This document shows positions 40,733 through 49,341 of a DNA stretch of 64,000 nucleotides, in pieces (positions within the stretch are counted from its first letter, which is position 1; each line of letters opens with the position of its first letter). The notes beneath the pieces were generated by a model that ran no database searches, had not been told where the DNA came from, and worked only from the letters and a program-made list of their open reading frames with translations. Source of the DNA: Sphingomonas sanxanigenens DSM 19645 = NX02 (GTDB lineage: Bacteria > Pseudomonadota > Alphaproteobacteria > Sphingomonadales > Sphingomonadaceae); assembly GCF_000512205.2 (NCBI RefSeq), contig NZ_CP006644.1, positions 620,001-684,000 of the forward strand, written 5' to 3'. The position numbers and the translations under genes were made by a program.

Positions 40733-41542
40733 ATGAACGCGCTAAAGATGTTCTGCGCCGCATTATGCGTGATCTGTTCACAGTGTTTGACCCAGGCCGC
40801 GCATGCAAAATCGGAAACCGCCGTCTCTACGTGGATCGTTGAACCTCCTCAGATCACGTCTGAGCCTATCACGCTTACGAAGGGCGATTTTCTGCAGCGT
40901 GCACGATTGCTACCTATCGGGCTTATCGAACTGACTGCAGATGCCCACGTAGGTCCGAACGTCGACGATGTAATCCGTGCAGGTGAGCAACTCTTCGAGT
41001 TGGCGGGTGGGACGATGTATAGGCCAAGCCGGTCATCGGCCGGCGTATTTTGTCAAGTAAGAACATTTGATACGGAATCAAAAGGGCTGATAGGAAAAAC
41101 AATAGTATCGTATAGGCATTGTCTCGTCGATCGCGAACGGGACGGCCAGATCGACGATGCTGTTCTAGCTTTCTCATGTCCATACGATATTCCGATTGTC
41201 GGGGTAAAGGTGCCTAGCGGCCCGCCAACACTTGCGGGACCAACCTACCGTCGTCTATCTATCAAAGAGTTTCGCGATGGGCCGATGGTCGGCATTGCAT
41301 TTGGCGGGATTGCGCTCTTGGATGGCGATCCGCGGTTCATCCGGGCTTTCGGTTCTGGGAACCCGATCCCGCTTTTTGGCGAAAAGCACAGTCGATCGGG
41401 CGATGATCCCGGCCAGCGAACTTCCTTTGGTGCGGCTTTTACGATACTGCGCGTTGAGGAGCAGACGGTTACGATCCGCAACGACAGGCCGATTCCCGTG
41501 CAGCCGTTTGGAATCATCCGCACAGGCCCTTGCAAGCGCTGA
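40733..41542 (+). CDS. Secreted protein of unknown function
   Basis: A 269-residue protein with a signal peptide (MNALKMFCAALCVICSQCLTQAAHAK, cleavage after AHA). The base composition is clearly lower in G+C than the surrounding genes. The mature part has scattered Cys (CQVRTFD, YRHCLVDRERDGQID, FSCPYD, GPCKR) that could form disulphides. No family is recognised. Two repeat elements bracket it (40480 and 41642), which suggests acquired DNA. Confidence 0.55.
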   Translation: MNALKMFCAALCVICSQCLTQAAHAKSETAVSTWIVEPPQITSEPITLTKGDFLQRARLLPIGLIELTADAHVGPNVDDVIRAGEQLFELAGGTMYRPSRSSAGVFCQVRTFDTESKGLIGKTIVSYRHCLVDRERDGQIDDAVLAFSCPYDIPIVGVKVPSGPPTLAGPTYRRLSIKEFRDGPMVGIAFGGIALLDGDPRFIRAFGSGNPIPLFGEKHSRSGDDPGQRTSFGAAFTILRVEEQTVTIRNDRPIPVQPFGIIRTGPCKR

Positions 41543-41641
41543 TATGCCGAGATCGGCACTGTTCTTCGTAAAACGGGGTGTGCTTTGCGCCAAGAACCGC
41601 CCGCCCGCGCGCTTCCAGCCCCGTCTAGAAGCGGACATGGC

Positions 41642-41725
41642 ATTACGGGGACACAATATCAAACGCCGGTCAGAAGCCGCTGCAGGCTTCGATCGCACCT
41701 ATTTCATATTATGTCCCCGAAATAT
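41642..41725. repeat. REPIN-like element of the TGTCCCCGAAA family, second full copy
   Basis: It begins ATTACGGGGACACAATAT, carries CAGAAGCCGCTGCAGGCTT in the core and ends ATTATGTCCCCGAAATAT. It has the same length and core as the copy at 40480, with substitutions only, in the same orientation. It lies 24 bases before the next coding start. Confidence 0.8.
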
Positions 41726-42285
41726 CCTGAAACGTCAAGGTCAAAAGAATGCTTAAGACTCTTGCAGGCATCGTTGGCGCAACGATGCTCGTTCTCCCTT
41801 CTTCTGCTCAGAAACCGGCCATCCCACAAGCGCGTGAATCAATCGCTAGCCCCGCTGAGGCGGCTTCTTCTGCCATCGCGCTTTGCGAGAGCTCCGTAAC
41901 GACTGGAAAAATGATCGGGAAATTTAAAACTGATGTTTACACCGAATATGAGGTTGCAAGTAGAGTAAAGAAAATTGCCGACTTGCCTGCACTGGTGACA
42001 AGATTCATTTTGACAAACGGCAATGGAGCTCATCCGAGCTTGGTGTTGAATATTCTGACACAGGGAGGGGGTGTCTGGGCAATCCCACGGCGGGGCCAAG
42101 CATCCTGTGATATCTTGATCACTGGATTTCACGACAGGTCATTCGAGAGCCAAATGCTGTCAGGTTTTTCGACATCGGCTGGGTGGCAAGTCGTCGACAG
42201 AGGATCTAAAGATCCCTCTGCACATCTTAAACAATACTATTTTATCAAGCGAATGCCCAATGCTGAATCTGATGCTTTCGGCGTT

Positions 42286-43365
42286 CTAGTGGATTGATTC
42301 CAACGTTTGGTGCCCGCGCCTGACGGCAGCGATAATGTGATCGGGATCAGCCTTCCATACAAACGGCCTGGGTTCCTGATTATGCTCTTTGATGAAGCGG
42401 TTGATGGCGGCCTGGAGATCGACGACGGAGCAGAAGACGCCGTTCTTCAGGCGCCGGCGGGTCAGCTTGGCGAAGAAGCCCTCGACGGCGTTCAACCAGG
42501 AACACGACGTAGGCACAAAGTGGAAAGTCCAGCGCGGATGCCGGGCGAGCCAGGCGCGAACCTTCGGCTGTTTGTGGGTGGCGTAGTTGTCAAGGATGAC
42601 GTGGACGGCCTTGTCTGACGGCAGTTCGGCCTCGACCGCGTTCAGGAAGCGGATGAACTCCTGGTGCCGATGCCGCTGCATGTTGCGCCCGATCACCGAG
42701 CCGTCGAGGACGTTCAGCGCCGCGAACAACGTGGTCGTCCCGTTGCGCTTATAATCATGCGTCATGGTCGCCCCCCGGCCGCGCTTGAGTGGCAACCCCG
42801 GCTGTGTGCGGTCGAGCGCCTGGATCTGGCTCTTCTCGTCCACCGACAGCACGATCGCGTGCGCCGGCGGCGAGACGTAGAGGCCGACCACGTCGTGCAG
42901 CTTCTCGGCAAACGCCTTGTCGTTGGACAGCTTGAAGCTGCGCCAGCGATGCGGCGCGAGGCCGTGGTCGTGCCAGATCTTCACGACCGAGGACGCTGCG
43001 ATGCCCGCCGCCTTGGCCATCGCGCGCACCGTCCAGTGCGTCGCCTCCTGAGCCGGCGCCTCGAGCGTCAACGCCACAACCTTGTCGACGAGCGTCGTCT
43101 CGAGCGGCGCGATGCCAGGGGGGCGGGTTTTGTCGCGGAGCAGGCCATCGACACCTTCGGCCATGTACCGCTCCTGCCAGCGCCACACGCACGTTTTCGA
43201 CTTGCCCGTCTGCGCCATGATCGCAACGGTGCCCAGCCCATCATCCGTCAAAAGGACGATCCGCGCGCGCCATACATGCTTCTGGGGCGACCCACGGGCC
43301 GAAACGAGAGCTTCAAGCCGCGCCCGATCCGGTGCCGTGACGACGAAGGTGATACCACTACGCAT
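42286..43365 (-). CDS. IS630-family transposase
   Basis: A 359-residue protein from MRSGITFVV (a GTG at 43404 is an alternative). An N-terminal HTH (VAIMAQTGKSKTCVWRWQERY) and a winkler-type second HTH precede a DDE core: Asp in VLSVDEKSQIQALDR, Asp in VHVILDNYATHK, and the Glu in SWLNAVEGFFAKL. All three acidic residues are present and the gene looks intact. The stop codon TAG lies in the duplicated TA plus one host base, so the element itself does not encode its stop. Confidence 0.9.
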   Translation of the reverse strand: MRSGITFVVTAPDRARLEALVSARGSPQKHVWRARIVLLTDDGLGTVAIMAQTGKSKTCVWRWQERYMAEGVDGLLRDKTRPPGIAPLETTLVDKVVALTLEAPAQEATHWTVRAMAKAAGIAASSVVKIWHDHGLAPHRWRSFKLSNDKAFAEKLHDVVGLYVSPPAHAIVLSVDEKSQIQALDRTQPGLPLKRGRGATMTHDYKRNGTTTLFAALNVLDGSVIGRNMQRHRHQEFIRFLNAVEAELPSDKAVHVILDNYATHKQPKVRAWLARHPRWTFHFVPTSCSWLNAVEGFFAKLTRRRLKNGVFCSVVDLQAAINRFIKEHNQEPRPFVWKADPDHIIAAVRRGHQTLESIH

Positions 43366-43435
43366 ACCGACTCGTCGCACAATGTCGCGCTCAGCGGAAT
43401 CCACAAAACGGACTCTTCCGTTCCGATCAATCCAC
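42289..43435 (-). mobile_element. IS630-family insertion sequence
   Basis: A 1147-bp element with ends GTGGATTGATTCC on the left and, read inward from the right, GTGGATTGATCGG. It is flanked by TA on both sides (42287-42288 and 43436-43437), the usual IS630/Tc1-type target duplication. It sits in the 3' part of the gene starting at 41749. Confidence 0.9.
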
Positions 43436-43752
43436 TAGCACATGTTAGGAGCCTTGGCACTGATGCTGCGACCTCTGACGGTGTCCAAATGGACGTCAAC
43501 ATGATTGCAGGCGCTATCCAGTTGCCGTCATCCGATCGCACGGGCTTATCAAAGCCTCAATAAACGAGATTACATTATAGAACGTGACCAATGCCTAAAG
43601 TTTGCGACAGACCCAGTTGCCGGTTGGACGTCCGCTTCGCGCCAGAACCTGCTGCCGCGTAAGCGTCTACCCTTGAATGTCGACGTCAGGAGCGGACGAT
43701 ATTGCCAACGTTGCCGTGAATCGCGCTCATTATGTTTGGCCGACGCATGGCG

Positions 43753-44460
43753 CTAGTCAGTTTCACGCTTTTCGGCTTTGCGAACGAACTCGACTGTCTC
43801 GACTTCGATCTCGCGCCAGTAGCGACCGCAGGTTTTCTTGTAGCTCATGCTGAACTCGAGGCCGTCAACGAAGTGATCATGGCGACATCCCGGAATTGGC
43901 ACCTCGCCATCGGCATCGCACGAGATGACGGTCGCACCATTTTCGAGCTGATCAGTGTTCAAGAGGCAGACGAAGTCCCTAGTCGGCGAAATTGAGCGTG
44001 GATCGACCTTGAGGCAGTTGAGGCCATTCCATCGAATTGGCGCTTTGGGCTTGAGCGTGTAACTGAGATAGTTGTCGATTTTGCGTTGAGCATACGCTTG
44101 AAGTGTATCGCCTGGATAGGCCTCCCCCAGAAGCAGTCGCGTTCCAACGTGAACCGGCGTCCCGCTAGGCGTGTAGGTTCGGCATTCCTTCTCACGCTCT
44201 CGGCTGGACGGGATTTCCAGCAAGATCGCACTTGGCATATTGGGACGTGGGTCCGGTGGACTATCAACCATTGTCAACGGGAAGCAATATGTGCGGTCAG
44301 CAATTCTCTGGCACGCTTTGGTCCCTTCGATTCGCCACCCGTGGTTTGCAGTGACGTCTCGTGCTGCTTGCGATCCATCGCAACTGGCGCACAACGGCAT
44401 AGCGAGAAAAACGCCCACCAAGCGCCAATTTAGGGCTGACAAAATTAAGCCTAGACGCAT
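43753..44460 (-). CDS. Putative lipoprotein of unknown function
   Basis: A 235-residue protein from MRLGLILSALNWRLVGV, with a lipobox-like PLCASC near residue 27. The mature part has several Cys (CQRIADRTYCFPL, NCLKVD, FVCLLN, GCRHDH, KTCGRYW) and reads like a secreted folded domain. Its G+C is lower than that of the flanking chromosomal genes. A longer frame back to 44619 adds residues before the signal sequence and is less likely. No family is recognised. Confidence 0.5.
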   Translation of the reverse strand: MRLGLILSALNWRLVGVFLAMPLCASCDGSQAARDVTANHGWRIEGTKACQRIADRTYCFPLTMVDSPPDPRPNMPSAILLEIPSSREREKECRTYTPSGTPVHVGTRLLLGEAYPGDTLQAYAQRKIDNYLSYTLKPKAPIRWNGLNCLKVDPRSISPTRDFVCLLNTDQLENGATVISCDADGEVPIPGCRHDHFVDGLEFSMSYKKTCGRYWREIEVETVEFVRKAEKRETD

Positions 44461-45231
44461 CGTCCGAGACTGTCCGATGCGTTGAAGGCGGTCAAGACTG
44501 ATCGTCCCCTGGTTCGGCGGACACGCCGGTTTTCCCGTCATGCTCTGCTCGGCTTGTTCGGTGCGAGATAGCCGAGTGCATGCGGTGCCGGTTGTGATAG
44601 CCTTCGATTTATCCAACATTGCTTGCCTCGCTTCTGCATGCGTCGCCCATCGAATTCAATGTCAGCAAATCGTTCGCCATCGCTCGAGCCTAGGGCCGCA
44701 GGATCCAGTCGGCCGCGCCCCATCCGCTGGTCACGGCGATATGGCTGTCGATCTGCATTTCGAGCAGCGCGGCGCGTCCCGGCTGCCCACCGGCGATCGG
44801 TAGAATCCGGCTCTGCTCGTTTAGCGTAAGACCGCCGCCCTCGCGCATGCCCTCCCGCGGGCCCGCCTTGGGACTAGCACAAGGAGCATGACTGATCGGG
44901 CGAACGTCCGCAATTGAGCGCCAACCGCCGCACCACATTCGCCGCACCCGATGTCCGCTTTGCGCCAGTTCCGGTCGACCAGCGCTGCTCGGGCCGTGCC
45001 TGGAAGCTCACGCTCAGGTTGACGGCCGCGTCAATTACAGCTTCCCTGCAGTCCATGCTCCTTGAGGTGGGCGCGGCGCGTTTTTGAGGCGCGTGGCCGC
45101 ACGGTGCCGACGAGCCAATTCTGGCCGTCATTTGCCGGGATGCCGATGCCGATACGGACCGGCGATCGGCACGCCCCGAACGGATTGGGTAGACGCATCG
45201 CCGATCAGCCGGCCGCAATGCAAGGCGGATA
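44461..45231. other. 771-bp stretch without a supportable gene
   Basis: Only short frames occur. Two on the minus strand have fair ribosome binding sites: one ending at 44690 (MREGGGLTLNEQSRILP...) and one at 44874-45056 (MDCREAVIDAAVNLSVSF). Neither is recognised, and they may be gene remnants. No RNA gene or repeat was seen. Confidence 0.35.
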
Positions 45232-46122
45232 TCAGCCGCAACGCCACCTGAGCGCATCGGCGAGCGCACGCAGCGCGGGCGTCACCTGACGGCTGGGATA
45301 ATATAGGAACAGCCCGGGGCCGACCGGGCAATATTCGTCCAGCACCTTGATCAGTCGCCCGTCGGCGACCTCCTCGGCGACGTCGCTCTCCCACATATAG
45401 CCCAGCGCCATGCCCGCGCGGACGGCGGCGGACGCCACCGTCTCGTCATTGACGATCAATTGTCCGCCGGGGCGGCATCGAACATCGCGGCCGTCCCGTT
45501 CGAACTCCCACGGCAACAACCCGCCGCCGACCATGCGATAGTTGGCGCAATTATGGGTTTCCAGTTCCTCGGGCACCAAGGGGCGCGGATGTCGCGCGAA
45601 ATATTCGGGCGTGCCGACCACCACCGTGCGGAGGTCCGGGCCCACCCGCACCGCGACCATGTCCCGCTCGACGCTCTCCCCCAGCCGGATGCCGGCGTCA
45701 TAACCTTCCGCGACCAGATCGACCAGGCGGCTGTCGACGTTCACTTCGACCGAGACGTGCGGGTGATCGATCAGGAACTGCGGCAGCTTCGCCGCCAGGA
45801 TCATGCGGCCGGCGGACGAGAAGGTGGTCAGCCGAATACGCCCGGATGGCTCTCCGCGCCAATCGGCCAGCGCCGACAGGCCGCGCGCGACCTCCGCCAG
45901 CGCGGGGTCGAGCGAGCGCAGCAAGCGCTCGCCCGCCGGCGTCGGCGCAACGCTGCGGGTTGTGCGGGCCAGGAGCCGCACGCCCAGGCGCTGCTCCAGC
46001 CCTCGCATGGCATGGCTCAGCGCCGACGGTGAAAAGCCGAGTTCGGCCGCGGCGCGCGTGAAGCTGCGGGTCCGCGCCACTGTCGCGAACGCCGCCAGAT
46101 CATCCAGTTCGCCACGCTTCAT
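45232..46122 (-). CDS. LysR-family transcriptional regulator
   Basis: A 296-residue LTTR from MKRGELDDLAAF. The N-terminal winged HTH is typical (FTRAAAELGFSPSALSHAMRGLEQRLGVRLLARTTR). The effector-binding domain follows, with VNVDSRLVDLVAEGYDAGIRLG and the later GMALGYMWESDV. It is divergent from the aldo/keto reductase gene, with 94 bases between starts, the usual arrangement for a LysR regulator and its target. An operator of T-N11-A type should lie in 46123-46216. Confidence 0.9.
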   Translation of the reverse strand: MKRGELDDLAAFATVARTRSFTRAAAELGFSPSALSHAMRGLEQRLGVRLLARTTRSVAPTPAGERLLRSLDPALAEVARGLSALADWRGEPSGRIRLTTFSSAGRMILAAKLPQFLIDHPHVSVEVNVDSRLVDLVAEGYDAGIRLGESVERDMVAVRVGPDLRTVVVGTPEYFARHPRPLVPEELETHNCANYRMVGGGLLPWEFERDGRDVRCRPGGQLIVNDETVASAAVRAGMALGYMWESDVAEEVADGRLIKVLDEYCPVGPGLFLYYPSRQVTPALRALADALRWRCG

Positions 46123-46216
46123 TGCTGCAAATCCTTCACAAACCCATGCGGCGAACACCCGCTAATAACACCGACCGTCCGGCACTACCTGCTGATCCAT
46201 CGCAGGAGATGCAACG

Positions 46217-47326
46217 ATGAGCCTCACCAATTACCGAACCCTTGGCCGCTCCGGACTGGTCGTCAGCCCGCTTGCGCTCGGCACCATGACCTTCGGGGCC
46301 GGCCGCTGGGGTGCCGACGAAGCGGCCGCGCGCGCGATCTTCGACGCCTATGTCGGCGCCGGCGGCAATTTTCTCGACACCGCCGACGTCTATTCCGGCG
46401 GCGAGAGCGAGGCGATGCTGGGGCGCTTCCTCGCCGAGACGGGCGCGCGCGACCGGCTGGTGATCGCCACCAAGTCGGGTTTTCCCCGCCGTCAGGACAC
46501 GCCGCTCGCCGGCGGCAACGGCGTGCGCAACATCCGTGACGGCATCGAGGGGTCGCTGGGGCGGCTGGGCATCGACTTCATCGACCTCTACTGGACGCAT
46601 GTGTGGGATCGCACGACACCGCCCGAGGAAGTGCTCCGGGCGCTGACCGACGCGGTTGGTCGCGGCGACATTCTCCACTACGGCTTCTCGAACGCCCCCG
46701 CCTGGTATGTCGCGCAGATCGCGACGCTTGCCCGCGCGCACGGCCTGCCGCAGCCGATCGGACTGCAATATTCCTATTCGCTCATCGATCGCGGCGTGGA
46801 ACTGGATCTCATCCCGGCGGGCAGGGCGCTCGGCCTGGGGCTGGTGGCGTGGAGCCCGCTCGCCGCGGGGATGCTCACCGGAAAATATGGCCGCGAGAAA
46901 CTGGCCGATGCCGGCCCCGCCGGCAGCCTGCCCAACCGCTCTGCCGAGACGCGGGAGGGCGGCAGCGACGGGCGGCTGAACGGCGATAATCCCTATGGCG
47001 GCATGTTGTTCACCGAAGACAATTTCGCCATCGTGGAGGTGCTGAGGACGGTTGCGGCGGAGATCGGTCGCCCGATGGCGCAGGTTGCGCTGGCATGGGT
47101 GGCTCGCCGGCCGGGGCTTTCGGCGGTTCTGATCGGCGCCAGCCGCGTGGCGCAGGTCGAGGAGAACATCGCCTCGCTCGACATCGTCATCTCGCCGGAG
47201 CAACAGGCGCGGCTCGATGCCGCCGGTGCGCCGCCGATGCTCAACCCCTACTTCATCTTCGACCTGCCGCGGGACCGCATCTTCGGCGGCCATGCCGTGG
47301 AGGCCTGGACATCGGCCGGAACCTGA
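46217..47326 (+). CDS. Aldo/keto reductase
   Basis: A 369-residue NADPH-dependent oxidoreductase with a TIM barrel. The catalytic tetrad is visible: Asp54 and Tyr59 in DTADVYSGGES, Lys86 in ATKSGF, and His in YWTHVWDR. The cofactor end has LIGASRVAQVEENI. CAGGAG precedes the ATG. An extra segment around 235-270 (REGGSDGRLNGDNPYGG) makes it longer than minimal AKRs. It is probably controlled by the divergent LysR regulator; the substrate is unknown. Confidence 0.9.
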   Translation: MSLTNYRTLGRSGLVVSPLALGTMTFGAGRWGADEAAARAIFDAYVGAGGNFLDTADVYSGGESEAMLGRFLAETGARDRLVIATKSGFPRRQDTPLAGGNGVRNIRDGIEGSLGRLGIDFIDLYWTHVWDRTTPPEEVLRALTDAVGRGDILHYGFSNAPAWYVAQIATLARAHGLPQPIGLQYSYSLIDRGVELDLIPAGRALGLGLVAWSPLAAGMLTGKYGREKLADAGPAGSLPNRSAETREGGSDGRLNGDNPYGGMLFTEDNFAIVEVLRTVAAEIGRPMAQVALAWVARRPGLSAVLIGASRVAQVEENIASLDIVISPEQQARLDAAGAPPMLNPYFIFDLPRDRIFGGHAVEAWTSAGT

Positions 47327-47544
47327 CGATCCGCCCCGCTATCTCGTCGGGTCCGCCTTTCGGTCGATGCGGATGAACAGCGCGCTGGCGGATCCATGCC
47401 AAGTGCGAACCTTCGCGGTCGGGTGACCGCGATCCTGAACGAACGGCGGCGTTGCGGGAATATGCGCCGGGCGTCGCAGCGTCGCGCCAGTAAATCGTCC
47501 TCATCTCCGGTCGTTGCCGGTGCCGGGCAGGGGCGTGTCGGCGA

Positions 47545-47886
47545 TCAGTCGGCCCGCAGCACCCGGTTGCCCGCGCCGGTCGCCTGAACCTTCACCCTGG
47601 CGTCCTTAGGCGCGGTCCAGCGAACGCGATTGCTGGCGCCGACCAGCGTGATCGTGCCGCCGGGCGCCATATCGACCTGGATGGTGTTGGATGCGCCTTC
47701 GACCTCGAGGGCGGTGCAGCCCCCGGAGATCGACACCTCGTTGCTCGCGCCTTCGATGCGCAGGCTGCCGCCGTCGCAATCCAGCGCCGTGCGCTGGCCG
47801 GCGCCGCTGAACGTCTGGTCCGCCTCCGCGCGTGCGGGCGTCGCAATCACCATCGCCGCGACGATTGCCAATCCGGTGTTGCGCAT
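47545..47886 (-). CDS. DUF3060-type secreted protein
   Basis: A 113-residue protein with a signal peptide (MRNTGLAIVAAMVIATPARA). The mature part is built of short beta repeats: LRIEGASNEVSISGGC, LEVEGASNTIQVD, ITLVGASNRVRW, the pattern of DUF3060 proteins. It probably folds as a small beta-solenoid in the periplasm. GGAGG lies six bases before the ATG at 47886; another ATG at 47889 is too close. The biochemical role of the family is unknown. Confidence 0.75.
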   Translation of the reverse strand: MRNTGLAIVAAMVIATPARAEADQTFSGAGQRTALDCDGGSLRIEGASNEVSISGGCTALEVEGASNTIQVDMAPGGTITLVGASNRVRWTAPKDARVKVQATGAGNRVLRAD

Positions 47887-47972
47887 CATTCGCCTCCTGC
47901 CCGTTGCGGGCATTGGCCAACGCCTTCCCGGCGCGTCGGTTCCGGCGGCGCGAGGAGGGGACTGCGGATGCG

Positions 47973-48290
47973 TCACCCCGTCGGCCGCCCCCGCCGCGCC
48001 GCCACCGCCTGGCTGACGCGCCGGCCGAGCGCGGCGGAAAGATCGCGCGCGGCATAGGGCGAGCCGCTTGCCTGCGCGGCGGGTGCGCTGTGGTCGATCG
48101 CGGTGGCCAGCCGGTCGATCGCGGCGCGGCCGTCGCTGCGCCACGCACGGCATTCGGCCGCGTCGAGCGCGATCAGCCACGAATAGCCGACGGCGCCATG
48201 GTTGCAGTTGACGTCGAGATAATAGTGCCCGTCCTGTTCCAGCAGGAACCAGTGATGCGGGGCGTGATCGACGACGGTCATGGCGGCCAT
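47973..48290 (-). CDS. Small protein of unknown function
   Basis: A 105-residue protein (MAAMTVVDHAPHHWFLLEQDGHYYLDVNCNHGAVGYSW). The aromatic, His-rich beta segment is followed by a helical end. The chosen ATG lies eight bases after the stop of the upstream membrane-protein gene, so the two form a pair. The start MTVVDHAP at 48281 is an alternative. No family is recognised with confidence. Confidence 0.55.
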   Translation of the reverse strand: MAAMTVVDHAPHHWFLLEQDGHYYLDVNCNHGAVGYSWLIALDAAECRAWRSDGRAAIDRLATAIDHSAPAAQASGSPYAARDLSAALGRRVSQAVAARRGRPTG

Positions 48291-48297
48291 GGCGCGC

Positions 48298-48594
48298 TCA
48301 ACCGCCGCGCACCGCCGCGAACGCCATGGCCACGGCGAGCGGTCCCAACGAGACCAGCGCGAGCGACGGAAGCGCCCATCGGCTCGCGCGCGCATAGAGG
48401 ATGACCGAAAGGACCAGAAAGCCGGGGAGCGATGCGGCGTAGACGCGGAATCCCCATGCGTTCCGGGCAAAGCAGGCCTCGATCTCGGCCTGCGTGTTGC
48501 TGAGCTGGCACTCGTTCATCGCGAACGGAAACGCGAAGATGAGCGCCGGCACCAGCGCGACGATCGCGAGCAACCAGAATATCACGTGCCGCAT
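48298..48594 (-). CDS. Small inner-membrane protein
   Basis: A 98-residue protein with three hydrophobic segments: MRHVIFWLLAIVALVPALIFAF, LPGFLVLSVILYA and LALVSLGPLAVAMAF. Two Cys (ECQLSNTQAEIEACF) in the first loop could form a disulphide outside the cytoplasm. It is paired with the following gene at 47973-48290. The function is unknown. Confidence 0.55.
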   Translation of the reverse strand: MRHVIFWLLAIVALVPALIFAFPFAMNECQLSNTQAEIEACFARNAWGFRVYAASLPGFLVLSVILYARASRWALPSLALVSLGPLAVAMAFAAVRGG

Positions 48595-48723
48595 CGCCCA
48601 AGCCTTCTTCGCCGAATGGATGTCGCAGGTGCTTCAACGTCCGCTGCCGGGCGCAGGTTTCAGGCGCACCTGATGGGGTTTCGGCAAGGCTGCGCGCGCC
48701 GGGAACTGTGGAGAGATTTGTAT

Positions 48724-49269
48724 CCCTACTGAGTCAGAAGAAGGGGGGATTCGGTACCGGCGCAGATGTGATAGGCTCGGTGATTCAAACTGAGCTGGAG
48801 GGTCGGGATGGAGGGTCGCTGGACGGAGGAGATTGAAGCGCGTTTTGACGCTTATGTCGATCGTCTTGTGAAAGTGATCGGGCATGCGGACCGAGCCGAA
48901 CCGTTGAGGGATTATTGCACGGGACTGCTGCTTCCCGTGGAGCGCAAGAGCGTGGAGCCGCTGGCGGCGGTGGTTCGGCCTGACCGGGTATCGGCGAAAC
49001 ACCAGTCGCTGCTGCATTTCGTGGGTCAGGGCGGCTGGTCGGACGAGGCGCTGATGGCGTGTGTCCGCGAGCAGGTTCTGCCGGTGGTGGAGCGCGACGG
49101 CCCGGTCGAGGCCTGGATCATCGACGACACGGGCTTTCCCAAGAAGGGGAAGCATTCGGTCGGCGTGGCGCGGCAATATTGCGGACAACTCGGCAAGACC
49201 GAGAACTGCCAGGTGATGGTCAGCCTGTCGTTGGCGACCGAGACGGCGAGCCTGCCGGTTGCGCACCGG
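48724..49269 (+). mobile_element. IS701-family element, truncated copy C
   Basis: It keeps the end next to the transposase start (CCCTACTGAGTCAGAAG) and matches copies A and B up to 49269, then stops abruptly. The left flank is GTAT (48720-48723). At the break the sequence becomes another TGTCCCCGAAA repeat, so the missing ~970 bp were probably removed with a rearrangement involving that repeat. Confidence 0.88.
48808..49269 (+). pseudogene. N-terminal fragment of the IS701 transposase
   Basis: The first 154 residues of the 440-residue transposase are kept, including the first catalytic Asp region (IIDDTGFPKKGKHS) up to LPVAHR. After 49269 the frame runs into unrelated sequence, so no active enzyme can be made. 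The kept part is identical or nearly so to copies A and B, so the loss is recent. Confidence 0.85.
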
Positions 49270-49283
49270 GGTTTCGCACAGAG

Positions 49284-49320
49284 TTTGGTATTATGTCCCC
49301 GAAACCGATGTTCCCGAAAC
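49284..49320. repeat. TGTCCCCGAAA-family half units
   Basis: TTTGGTATTATGTCCCCGAAACC (in two parts, 49285-49307) is followed by a shorter GATGTTCCCGAAACCG. They lie directly after the IS701 fragment and just before the MFS gene end. Confidence 0.65.
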
Positions 49321-49341
49321 CGAGAATGTTTCCGGCCCGCT

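Larger units (their letters stand above)
41749..43563 (+). pseudogene. Exported-protein gene interrupted by IS630
   Basis: The gene runs 41749-42288 and resumes at 43438-43563. Removing the IS and one TA copy restores a single 221-residue frame: ...AESDAFGVL then AHVRSLGTDAATSDGVQMDV and so on to TAA at 43563. A signal-like N-terminus (MLKTLAGIVGATMLVLPSSAQ) predicts export. As it stands, the first part ends with VD and a stop inside the IS, losing 41 residues. The family is unknown; like its neighbour at 40733 it is lower in G+C. Confidence 0.8.

Noticed and set aside
42664-43563. A 299-codon plus-strand frame across the IS630
   Set aside because: Most of it is antisense to the transposase; only its last 41 codons are real, as the displaced end of the interrupted gene.
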